Positions 1-8,700 of a DNA stretch of 44,477 nt are shown one piece after another. The notes beneath the pieces are model-generated. The model was not told the origin of the DNA. It was given only the letters and a program-made list of their open reading frames with translations, and searched no databases. The position numbers and the translations under genes are program-made. Source of the stretch: an uncultured Erythrobacter sp. (lineage in GTDB: Bacteria; Pseudomonadota; Alphaproteobacteria; Sphingomonadales; Sphingomonadaceae); assembly GCA_937899785.1 (NCBI GenBank), contig CALCCG010000033.1:1-44477 (forward strand), read 5' to 3'. Position 1 is the stretch's first letter, and each line of letters begins with the position of its first letter.

Positions 1-1
1 A

Positions 2-568
2 CCGGTTGCCTTGCCGAGGCCGCCGATCGCATCGGTCTCAGCGGCGCCGGCCGCCGCGACGCCGATCTCGGCAGCTACAAGCCGACCGAGCGTGCAAAGG
101 CGGTCGCTCACATACCCAGGTCCCCTTAGCGAGGCGACGACCCCGCGACGCGAAGAAGGCGTGGACTTACCGCAAAACCCAAAGCCAGCCAGTCCTTCCA
201 ATGAGAGCGATCGGGATCGTTCGGCACCCGCTTCGGCGAGTGCGCAAAGTCTTGATCAAGACGGAGACAAAGCAACGGCGCCAGCCACCACCTCACCGTC
301 TATCAACGCGGCTTCGCTGCGCGACGACAAAGCCCCCGCCGCGCCGCTTGCGAAGTCCGTTTCGCCGCCCCCTGCCGCACCGCGCGCTCAGATCGCGCAG
401 CCAGCTGCAAGCGCCGCGTCGCCTCCTTCGCCCAAGGTTGAAGTGCGGATCGGCGCGGTTGAGGTCACGGTTCCTGCGGCTCCGGCTCCTGCAAGCGCCG
501 TCCCTGCGGGCGAGCCTGCGGCCGTGGGTATGTCGCTTGATGCCTTTATCGCGGAGAGCTCCTCTTGA
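2..568 (+). CDS. Pro/Ala-rich eCIS-associated protein, 5' end outside window
   Basis: The reading frame is open to the first base of the window, so the true start lies upstream and only the C-terminal ~188 codons are seen. The visible part is low-complexity and rich in Pro, Ala and Ser, with a short ordered-looking patch near the end (VEVRIGAVEVTVPA) followed by another Pro/Ala linker and a last segment DAFIAESSS. Small proteins with an RIGxIEV-like patch directly before a DUF4255 gene are common in extracellular contractile injection loci, but I know of no assigned function. Its TGA stop overlaps the TTG start of the next gene (TTGA at 565-568), so the two are translationally coupled. A disordered assembly or scaffold role is only a guess. 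The family link rests on position and the short motif. Confidence 0.6.
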   Translation, partial: PVALPRPPIASVSAAPAAATPISAATSRPSVQRRSLTYPGPLSEATTPRREEGVDLPQNPKPASPSNESDRDRSAPASASAQSLDQDGDKATAPATTSPSINAASLRDDKAPAAPLAKSVSPPPAAPRAQIAQPAASAASPPSPKVEVRIGAVEVTVPAAPAPASAVPAGEPAAVGMSLDAFIAESSS

Positions 569-1827
569 GCGACGCGCTTGCCCTTGCGACGGTCAGCAGC
601 GCCTTGCGCCGGCGGGTCTTGTCTGCAGCGGTCACCGCTGTGCCAGATGCGGTTGTTCGTTTGGGCACGCCGACAGCAAAGCTTGCCGAAGACAACGATG
701 CGATGGTCAACATCCATCTCTACCGAGTCGAACCCAATGGGTCGCACGCAAACACTCATTTCCCCACTCGATCGGGCAAGGGGGAGGCGCTTGGACCGGC
801 AAGACTTGCGCTCGACTTGCATTACATTTTCAGCTTCTACGGTGACGCCGAGGACCTCGTGCCCGAGCGTATCATGGCGCAGGTGATGCTTGCGCTTGAG
901 AAAGTTCCGCTGCTCACTCATGATACGATCACGGCGGCCATCGCGGACAATCCCGAACTTACCGAAAGCGATCTCGCCGATGCGCTTTCACAAGTGCATA
1001 TCTCGCGTGAGCTGATGAGCATCGACGACTTTTCGAAAGTCTGGTCGATCTTCTATCAAGTCCCCTACGCACTCTCCCTCGCTTACCGTATGAGCCACGT
1101 GGCGATCGAAACCGAGGATACCGCCAAGATTGGCATGCCGGTTACCCGCACCGGTCTGCTCGTCACCCCATTATCGAAGCTGCGTCTCGATGGCGTTTCA
1201 GGGGCGTCGCGAAAGAGCGCGCCGATCACTTGGAACGCCGAGATCGCGATAGCAGGAAGCGGGCTGAGCGCCGATGGCTCAGCTTTCGTCATCGATGGAC
1301 TCGATTTTGATATCACCGGCGCTTCTATTTCTGATGAGCGCTTGATCGTGGCTTTGGAAGCGGCCCGGCTAGGAGGGCAGGAGCTCGCCGTCGGCGCACA
1401 CGCGATGCGAGTTCTCGCTCCTCTTCCACCCGGTTCCGCACCGCATCTTCGGACGGGATCCGACAGCGTTATGTTTGCGCTCGTTCCCACCATTACCATA
1501 AGCGCAGTGTCCGCGACCGGCGGAGGGGCAACCCGCAATGGCGTGGTCGACATTGCGGTTGAGCCGTCGGTGCTTGAAGAGCAATCGGCTGCCCTGTTGC
1601 TCGACAGTCGCGACGCCGCCAATCCGCTTCAGGTGCGGCTGACAGCGGACATCGCCAGCGTTGTTTTCCCAACCGCTGCGCTGTCCTTCCCGTTCGCCGA
1701 TCTGCCGCCTGGTGACTATCTCGCCCGGCTCGATATTGATGGCTTTGTTAGCCCCGTAGCGGTGGTTGAAGACCCCGCCTCGCCTAACCGCGGAGAGATC
1801 GCGGGACCGCTGGTGAGTGTCGCATGA
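565..1827 (+). CDS. DUF4255 (Pvc16_N) tail-terminator/cap protein of eCIS
   Basis: This 420-aa protein matches the DUF4255/Pvc16_N family in its first ~185 residues: an N-terminal helix (ALALATVSSALRRRVLSA), the NIHLYRVEPNG strand, LDLHYIFSFYGD, and the VPYALSLAYRMSHVAIE segment. In characterised particles (Afp16, Pvc16, the MAC cap) this protein terminates the tube and sheath at the end opposite the baseplate. Residues ~190-420 are beta-rich (LLVTPLSKLRLDGVSG onward) and resemble the Ig-like C-terminal extensions seen in non-model members. Start is TTG at 565, coupled to the preceding stop; the stop overlaps the next ATG (ATGA at 1824). Family call is strong; the role is by analogy with solved particles. 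Confidence 0.88.
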   Translation: MSDALALATVSSALRRRVLSAAVTAVPDAVVRLGTPTAKLAEDNDAMVNIHLYRVEPNGSHANTHFPTRSGKGEALGPARLALDLHYIFSFYGDAEDLVPERIMAQVMLALEKVPLLTHDTITAAIADNPELTESDLADALSQVHISRELMSIDDFSKVWSIFYQVPYALSLAYRMSHVAIETEDTAKIGMPVTRTGLLVTPLSKLRLDGVSGASRKSAPITWNAEIAIAGSGLSADGSAFVIDGLDFDITGASISDERLIVALEAARLGGQELAVGAHAMRVLAPLPPGSAPHLRTGSDSVMFALVPTITISAVSATGGGATRNGVVDIAVEPSVLEEQSAALLLDSRDAANPLQVRLTADIASVVFPTAALSFPFADLPPGDYLARLDIDGFVSPVAVVEDPASPNRGEIAGPLVSVA

Positions 1828-3689
1828 ACGAAGCCGCCTTTCATCCGCTTCACGAAGCCTTTCCGGCCGTGGTTTCGTGGCTGGAGGGTCGTTCGCAAGA
1901 CCCGCCTTCGACCGCAGCGGACACGTTGTGCGCGCTGTTCGACCTTGGCGTGTTTGAGCGCAACGTCCTGCTGCTGTCCGCTTACGCTGCGTTGGAAGAG
2001 GCAGCGGGCGATCACCTCGCCTTGTTGCATGGTGACGCGGGCCGCCGCGGCCTGACGGTGAATGCGTTGTTGTCGGTTGTGCCGGCGGCCAATTGGGGCG
2101 CCTTTTCCGCAGACAGCGGGTTGCGACGTTTCCGATTGATTGAAACCGTGCAAGGTCCCTCGCTGGCGAGCCAACCCGTTGCTCTTGCTGAAGCGGTTCT
2201 GTTTTACCTTCTTGGCAAGCCGTCTTTGTCTCCCACTCTGGCCGACCACCTGCACGTCGTGCGCGCGTCGCCGCTGATGTCACCAAGCCGATCGGAACTG
2301 CGCGACCGCGCCCTGGCCCGTCTCACCGCCAGCGATCCCGCGCTGCTTATGCTCACGGGAACCGATGCGGCGGGCAAAGTGCAGGCGATGAAAGCGGTCT
2401 GCGATGAACTGGGCGAGACGATGTGTCTCCTCGACTGCGCGTTGATCCCCGCTGCCATCAACGACCTCCTGGTTTTCGCTCGGTTGCTTGAGCGCGATAT
2501 GAAGTTGCTTGGCGCGCGCCTGGTCTTGCGGCTTGGAAGCCAGTCCGAAGAGGGCGCTCTGCGGACTCTGGTGCAGGCGCTTGGGATACCTGTCTGCGTC
2601 GTGTGCGATGAACCTCTGGTTATCCCTGATCGCGCCGCCGTGCGGATCGAGACGCCGCGCATGAGCGCAAGGGATCAAGCCAAGGTATGGCGGGATTTGT
2701 TTGGCGAAGGCGAGCAATGGGACGACGCCATAGCGCGCGTTTCAGGCAGTTTTCACGCAACCCCTGAACTCGCTGCAAGTGTTAAACTGGCGGTTGCTGA
2801 TAGCGCGAATGGTGATCGCCAGGCGCTCGGCCAAAAGGTCTGGACGACTTGCCGCGAAAATCTGCGTCCGCGCATGAACGAGCTGGCTGAGCGGGTCGAG
2901 AGCCGAGTCCAATGGGACGATCTGGTTCTCCCTGGAAAGCAGAAGGATGTCCTTGCTGAAATAGTCGGCCATGCGCGCAACCGCTCGCGCGTTTATGAAG
3001 ACTGGGGCTTTGGCGAAAAACTGCAGGATCGCGGCCTCGGGATCAGCGCGCTTTTATGCGGCCCTTCGGGCGCTGGCAAAACCATGGCTGGAGAGGTGAT
3101 CGCAAACGCGCTCGACCTCGATCTGTACCGGATCGATCTGTCCGCGGTCGTCTCAAAGTGGTTGGGCGAGACCGAGAAGAACATCCGTCGTCTGTTCGAA
3201 GCGGCCGAAGGTGGCGGTGTGGTGATGCAGTTTGACGAGGCCGACGCGCTTTTTGGGAAAAGGTCAGAAGTTAAGGACAGCCATGATCGCCACGCCAATA
3301 TCGAGGTGAGCTATCTGCTCCAGAAACTCGAAGCCTATCGCGGGTTGGTGGTTCTGACGACCAATCTCAAAGACAATATCGATCAGGCGTTTCTGCGCCG
3401 GATTCGCTTTGTGCTCGATTTCCGCTTCCCGGTTCAGCGCGAGCGTCTCGAAATCTGGAGGCGGATGTTTCCCGCCGGTGTGCCGATCGATGCGCTCGAC
3501 TACGAAGCTTTGTCGCGGCTCAATGTGGCGGGCGGCACGATCCGCAACATTGCGCTTGGTGCGGCCTTTCGCGCGGCGCGCGACGGCAAGGCGGTCACCA
3601 TGCGGCACATCCAGGCCAGCGCGCGGGTGGAGTACGACAAGTCGGGCAAGATCATGACCGATCAGGAATTAGTGGGGTGGCGTGTATGA
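1824..3689 (+). CDS. AAA+ ATPase of eCIS (Afp15/Pvc15-like)
   Basis: A 621-aa cytoplasmic protein with one C-terminal AAA+ module. Walker A GPSGAGKT is at residues ~413-420, Walker B VVMQFDEAD at ~466-474, sensor-1 TTN follows LVVLTTN, and the LRRIRF segment supplies arginine-finger-type residues. The N-terminal ~380 residues are helical, include a degenerate second P-loop-like region (LLMLTGTDAAGK, ~172-183), and probably form the adaptor portion usual in this family. Pvc15/Afp15-type ATPases are encoded in nearly all eCIS loci and are thought to help particle assembly or cargo loading; they are distinct from ClpV of type VI secretion. Coupled on both sides: ATGA with the DUF4255 gene and ATGA at 3686 with the next gene. 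Confidence 0.9.
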   Translation: MNEAAFHPLHEAFPAVVSWLEGRSQDPPSTAADTLCALFDLGVFERNVLLLSAYAALEEAAGDHLALLHGDAGRRGLTVNALLSVVPAANWGAFSADSGLRRFRLIETVQGPSLASQPVALAEAVLFYLLGKPSLSPTLADHLHVVRASPLMSPSRSELRDRALARLTASDPALLMLTGTDAAGKVQAMKAVCDELGETMCLLDCALIPAAINDLLVFARLLERDMKLLGARLVLRLGSQSEEGALRTLVQALGIPVCVVCDEPLVIPDRAAVRIETPRMSARDQAKVWRDLFGEGEQWDDAIARVSGSFHATPELAASVKLAVADSANGDRQALGQKVWTTCRENLRPRMNELAERVESRVQWDDLVLPGKQKDVLAEIVGHARNRSRVYEDWGFGEKLQDRGLGISALLCGPSGAGKTMAGEVIANALDLDLYRIDLSAVVSKWLGETEKNIRRLFEAAEGGGVVMQFDEADALFGKRSEVKDSHDRHANIEVSYLLQKLEAYRGLVVLTTNLKDNIDQAFLRRIRFVLDFRFPVQRERLEIWRRMFPAGVPIDALDYEALSRLNVAGGTIRNIALGAAFRAARDGKAVTMRHIQASARVEYDKSGKIMTDQELVGWRV

Positions 3690-3991
3690 GGGATCAGCCC
3701 GCAATCTCCGTGTTGATCGAATCTTTGCGTGTGGCGGGTCTGACCCCGTCCGAAGCGGCACGACTGGAGATGGCTCTCACACACGATTTGCAACAGCGCC
3801 TTGCCGGTATTGGAATTGAGGATTTTCGCGGTCCGGTGAACCTTGATGATCTGCGCATCGAGCTGCCTCGGCGCGGTGAACCAGAGACTATGGGGACGCA
3901 GATCGGCGCGCAGATTGCCATCGCCCTTTCTATCCCGCCCGTGGGGGCTCGGCGTCCGACCTCGCATAGTTCGGGAAGGCAAAACCAGTGA
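3686..3991 (+). CDS. Small conserved-position eCIS protein, unknown function
   Basis: A 101-aa protein. I choose the ATG at 3686, which overlaps the TGA of the ATPase gene, over an in-frame start nine bases upstream. The N-terminal half is predicted helical (ISVLIESLRVAGLTPSEAARLEMALTHDLQQRLA), followed by DLRIELPRRGEPETMGTQIG and a helix IAIALSIPP. Short proteins with a closing LPRG-type motif often sit between the ATPase and the DUF4157 gene in eCIS operons; no activity is known to me. Its TGA (3989-3991) overlaps the ATG/GTG start region of the following cargo gene, so synthesis is likely coupled to cargo production. An assembly or cargo-docking role is inference only. Confidence 0.65.
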   Translation: MRDQPAISVLIESLRVAGLTPSEAARLEMALTHDLQQRLAGIGIEDFRGPVNLDDLRIELPRRGEPETMGTQIGAQIAIALSIPPVGARRPTSHSSGRQNQ

Positions 3992-5394
3992 TGCACGCCA
4001 GCCTCTCGCGTTCGCGCACGCAGCCGATGGCTTCCTACGGGGCGCTGTCGGGGACCCTTGTGGACGTGGAGAACGGCGCGGCGGTTACCGGCAGCCTTTC
4101 GCGGATCCCCGCCGAGGCCCCGATCCGGCGTAAGTGCAAGAGCTGTGAGAACGAAGAGAATGGCGGGTTGAGCGTAAGCCCAAAGCTTGAGGTTGGCGCG
4201 ATCGATCATCCGGCAGAACGCGAAGCGGACTTGGTGGCTGACCGGGTGATGACAGGTCGCCAACCCGCTTCCGCTTCTGAGCCAGGCGGCGGACAGACGC
4301 TGCGCGCTAAGGCCAATGGCGGTGGGGGCGCAGGCACCATGCCGCTAGGCGCGCAGCAATCGAGCGCGGTGGCGGCACTGGGCTCAGGCGAACAGATGAG
4401 CGCGGCTGATCGCGGGTTCTTTGAGCCGCGCATGGGAGAGGATCTCAGCCATGTCCGCCTGCATCGCGGGCACCGCGCGGAAGAAGCCGCTGAAAGCATC
4501 GGCGCTCGGGCCTTCACCATGGGCAGTGATATTGTGCTGGGCGCGGGCGAATACGGCTCCGACCACGCCTCGCGCCACCTTCTCGCGCACGAACTCGCAC
4601 ACGTGCAGCAGAACCAGCACGGCGGCGCAGGCGGTACGCTGCGGATGACGCAGCTGGACATTGTCGATGCGGGTACGACAACGGTGCCGCAAGCCCACCA
4701 ACGACAAGCTGCTTTATCTTGTCCGATATCATGCGACGGAACCAGCATTGGCACTTTCCATGCCATGCCATTGTTCCATCATACGTCACGCGGAGCGCCA
4801 GGCGCATCAGGAGGAAACGGTATCGGAGCTTCTCTGCATTTTATGCAGAGCGGGACCATACCCGCCGGAAACGCCTGTGCCAGCTGCAGCTCTTACGAGG
4901 TTGTCCAAGTCATCCGTAGCAATGAACCGGCAGATCCTCGAGGCAATCAGAGCTTTGTCGACAACGCAAACATAGGCGTCGTTCCCAATGGACGGAGTCC
5001 TTACTACACGAAGATATATCTCAGCGGCCACGGTCGTCACACCATTCCGGCAAACTACCCTGACGCAGGAAACCAGATAACTTCGTCGGTTTCCCTTTAC
5101 GATCGGCCATATCGTGAGCCTGCACATCTACAGTCGATAAGAGGCACAGATTTCTTTTGGGAAGGTGAGGCCTGCGTTACGTGCGCGAAGGGTGGAACCG
5201 TTGCGAGCCCATCACCCGATAAGATCCTTGGATGTGTGACGTATGGATTCCGGCGACGTTGGAACTCAGGATCCAGCAGCTACGATGACGCGGTGAAGAT
5301 CGCGCCTGGCTGTCGCTCAGGCCCGAGCCAGCACTTTGTAGATACGTTGCACAACGATCCAACGACCAGCGGCAAATATTGGTTCACGACATGA
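3991..5394 (+). CDS. DUF4157 eCIS cargo-type protein 1 with unidentified C-terminal domain
   Basis: A 467-aa protein. Start is ATG 3991; a GTG at 3988 is equally placed. Residues ~1-65 form a disordered leader with a Cys-x-x-Cys motif (RRKCKSCEN). Residues ~65-215 are the DUF4157 domain: LEVGAIDHPAEREAD, GFFEPRMGEDLSHVRLH, ARAFTMGSDIVLG and LLAHELAHVQQ, with HELAH at residues ~200-204. DUF4157 is a hallmark of eCIS cargo; its zincin-like motif may be structural or a maturation protease. From about base 4650 the composition changes to lower GC, and residues ~220-467 form a Cys-rich domain (NACASCSSYEVVQV, EACVTCAKGG, KILGCVTYGF, APGCRSG) that I do not recognise as any named toxin. ATGA overlap with the next gene. 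Payload status is inferred from architecture and context. Confidence 0.82.
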   Translation: MHASLSRSRTQPMASYGALSGTLVDVENGAAVTGSLSRIPAEAPIRRKCKSCENEENGGLSVSPKLEVGAIDHPAEREADLVADRVMTGRQPASASEPGGGQTLRAKANGGGGAGTMPLGAQQSSAVAALGSGEQMSAADRGFFEPRMGEDLSHVRLHRGHRAEEAAESIGARAFTMGSDIVLGAGEYGSDHASRHLLAHELAHVQQNQHGGAGGTLRMTQLDIVDAGTTTVPQAHQRQAALSCPISCDGTSIGTFHAMPLFHHTSRGAPGASGGNGIGASLHFMQSGTIPAGNACASCSSYEVVQVIRSNEPADPRGNQSFVDNANIGVVPNGRSPYYTKIYLSGHGRHTIPANYPDAGNQITSSVSLYDRPYREPAHLQSIRGTDFFWEGEACVTCAKGGTVASPSPDKILGCVTYGFRRRWNSGSSSYDDAVKIAPGCRSGPSQHFVDTLHNDPTTSGKYWFTT

Positions 5395-5726
5395 ACGCCG
5401 GGATGCCACACCGGCCCGATGCGATGCCGCTGGAGGACCGCAAGGCGGTTCTCGCGCGCGCTTATGGTCATGGGCAAGCCATCCATGAGCTTGCGGTTAT
5501 CGGTGCAAGCTACGCGGCGCTTGGGCGCTATGTGGCGGTGTCGGATGATCTTGCTGAGAACGCGAACGAGCATGGCAAGAGGCTTTCCTTCGCGGACGTA
5601 GTCACGTGGGACGTCACTCTGGACAATGATCAGACAATCCTAGGCTTCTCCCAATCAGGCTATGGTCCTTTGATGGAACAACTGGGGATCGATTTCTCCG
5701 GCGCTCCCTATGAGGCGGGCAATTGA
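5391..5726 (+). CDS. Unknown 111-aa protein between two DUF4157 genes
   Basis: I do not recognise this family. The ATG at 5391 overlaps the stop of cargo gene 1 (ATGA), and its own TGA overlaps the TTG start of cargo gene 2 (TTGA at 5723), so it is translationally locked to both. An upstream in-frame start at 5379 is possible. The protein is soluble and acidic-looking, with a helical first half (EDRKAVLARAYGHGQAIHELAVIGASYAALGRYVAV) and a possible beta segment (VVTWDVTLDNDQTILGFSQSG); it has no signal peptide or membrane segment. Position suggests an immunity protein, a chaperone/loading adaptor for cargo 1, or a co-loaded small cargo. None of these is shown by the sequence. Confidence 0.65.
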   Translation: MNAGMPHRPDAMPLEDRKAVLARAYGHGQAIHELAVIGASYAALGRYVAVSDDLAENANEHGKRLSFADVVTWDVTLDNDQTILGFSQSGYGPLMEQLGIDFSGAPYEAGN

Positions 5727-8700
5727 CCGCAGCCGCCGCCCTCCAGCCCGCGCAGGCGAAGGCTCCGGCTGCTGCTGCCGCTCCACCAGTCTTTGCGCCC
5801 GCAATCGATAGCGGCGCGTTTGACACCGGGCCCATTGGCTCGCTGTCGCAGGTTCCCCTTTCAGCGCCCGCTGCAAACGCGCCGATCGATGTCAGCGCCG
5901 CCCCTACCTCAAGCGTCCAGCGAAAGTGCGAGACCTGCGGTGGTGATGAGGCTCAGTCCGAAGGCGACCACGAAGAGGTGACCACGAATGTGCGTCCCCG
6001 GCTCGAAGTGGGTGCAGCCGATGATCCCTTTGAGCGCGAAGCCGACGCCATAGCCGGCCAGGTCATGGCGCTGCGCGACAGCGATGTGGCGCGCTCTTAC
6101 GCTGAACCCTCTGCAGCGCCCTCCGGCGTTCAGCGCGCGTGCTCCGCCTGCAGCCAGGCCTCGCGCGATGATGAGGTTCGCGCACGCCACGCGAGCGCCG
6201 AAGTGTCGATGGACGAGGAGGAAGCGCCCCGCATGCAAGGGCGTGAAGCGGGCGCCGGGCCAAGGGGCGGCGAGAGCATCGCCGCCTCGCACTCCGATCT
6301 CACCAGCGGCGGTTCGGCTCTGCCTGAGGCGACCCGCACCTTCTTTGAAGACCGGATGGGGCGCGATCTGTCCGATGTGCGGCTCCACACCGGGCATGCA
6401 GCGCACGATTACAGCACATCGATCAGCGCCAAGGCCTTCACCTACGAGAACCACATCTGGCTCGGCAAAGGCGAGACGACGGGGCCCAGCTTCACCATGG
6501 CGCACGAACTTGCACACGTGCTGCAACAGACATCACCGGGGCCGGTGGGGCCGGGGCAAAATGTCTACGCGATGCGGGATCGCGGAGCGGTGCGGAGGTC
6601 AGTTGATTGCCATGCTGGCGAGCAGTTCTTTTTTCCTGCTGGTGAATCTCATACCACCGAGGGTCACGATGAAGCGCTGAGGCATGCGAGCGCAGATCAT
6701 AGCCTTCTTGGTGAGATTCGTGTGCCGAACGCCAACGCAGACGGCATAACTCATACAGCACGCAGTTTCGGTTTCGCCGATCTGGTAAGGGCAAATGGGC
6801 CGGTGGGAATTGGATTTGTTGGCCCTATGACCCTGCCAAGTCAGGGAGAGCGGTTTCCATGGAATTCCGCCCGGATAGAGCGGTCGAGCGACTACGTGAC
6901 CCCAATAAACCTTTCAAATTGGCACAACCGGCCTCCAATGCGAAATGGCCAAGTTGATCGAAACCTTTATGCCCAAAGTGCATCTCCATTCCTCGCAGGC
7001 AATGCACTGGGTGGCTATCAGCGCGATGCGTCGAGCGCGCCGGCAAGTCTTGAGATCGGGGACATGAAATTTGCAGGGGAGAGCTTTGATCGGACCTATG
7101 TTGAGCGCCAAGTTGACAGATACATATCTGGTTTCAGGCTAGCGTACGGCTATTATAATCAGACAGTTGCGAACTATTCATTCACTCAGGCAGGACCACT
7201 TGGAGGTTCACAGCTCACTCAACCCAATGGGATTGAACCTAGCCGATGGGGTGCATTCTCCGCTTCGAGAATGTCAACTGGAGGCATGTCGACCCGCTGG
7301 AGGCGGATTGGTTCTCGCGAGAATCTTGAAGTTGGGAAATGGGTGCCAAACCCGTTGCGGGCAGTCGATCGCAGGGCGCCGCGAAAAAAGATAAGTCCAT
7401 GCAACCGTACCAGAAGGTATCATGGCCATCTCTATTACCGCAAGAACCCATCAATTGGAGTTCGTTGGGATTACATTTGGTGGCCGGATGCGACATCGGG
7501 TGAGTATGGACCCACAAGAAGTGCGATGTTCAGGGCTTATCTCCGGAGGTCGCGAGAGCTTCATCGCTCGGCAAGCCAAGCACCTACATCTGCCCAGAGA
7601 CGCGTGGTCAAGGCGAACCCTGCGCTTCATGCAACCCACTCACTGGGCCGTGACAAACTAAGGAAGGTTCGACCGCAGAGGCGTCGTGGGGGAAATATTC
7701 CGCGCCGTGACCCATTCGTTGAAAATTACTCGCAATGGCGGACTGAACAGCGTGCATTGACGCGCGAGTGGGGCTCTTTTGGTGCAGACCGGCAAAGTGA
7801 TGGCGACATCGGAAACCTTCTGTTCCACAATGCCATCCGAAGCACTTCAGAAGCAGTAGGGACCACGCCCGGCACCAGAATCAATCACGCACCGGAAAGA
7901 CGAATACGAGAGGGCGTGTCAGATCTTGCGCGCATAGACCGTATGAGCGGCGCATCAGGTCGCTACATTGGAATCTTGCGAAAGACCTTTGGCGGGGCGT
8001 ACGTCAAAGTAGCCAATATCTATCGCAGATTGCGTACTCGTTTCGACGCATTCATGGCGGATCGCCGCAGAGGCGGGCGAAGCCGGGGAAGCGGGCTTGG
8101 CAAAGCGGCCATGAAAGTCGGTGCCATGATCTTTGCAGCGATCACACGGGAGCTTCTACCTCGGGTTGGTGAACTGTTGCTCGATTGTCTGCAAACTGGT
8201 TTCCGTAGCAAGATGGACGAGATGTTCTCGGCTGATCTTGACGCATTGGTTGGGAATCGTATCGAAGAAATACAGACGCGCTACCAGGAAATCGAATCTC
8301 AGATTGAGACGGAGATACACTCGATCACCGACCGGATATTCGGTGATGTTAGTGGTCGATTCCAGTCCATTTTGGACACCTGGCACATAGTAGGCCAACT
8401 CGTTTCCATTGCTAGAACGGCCTTCAATGCTGCGCGCATTGCAGTTTGTGCCGCTGGTGGCTTGGAGACATTAGGTGCCGCTTGCGTCATAGCGGGAATC
8501 GATTTCTTGCTCTCATTGATTGGGCTGTCTCCGCTGGAGTTGCTTGCGGCGTCATTGCTTGGGACCTGTCTCGCCCAGCAAATGATTGCCGAGCATATTT
8601 TGACTATCCAAGCCGTAAGGGACACTCCGCGCTACATTGCGACAACACTTCTGGATGTGTTGCGCGAGCACCTCCCCGATGAAGTGAGTGGCCTTCTTTG

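Noticed and set aside
6..845. Arg-rich plus-strand frame at the window start
   Set aside because: It crosses the DUF4255 gene in a different frame and has the Arg/Pro-rich composition of an artefact.
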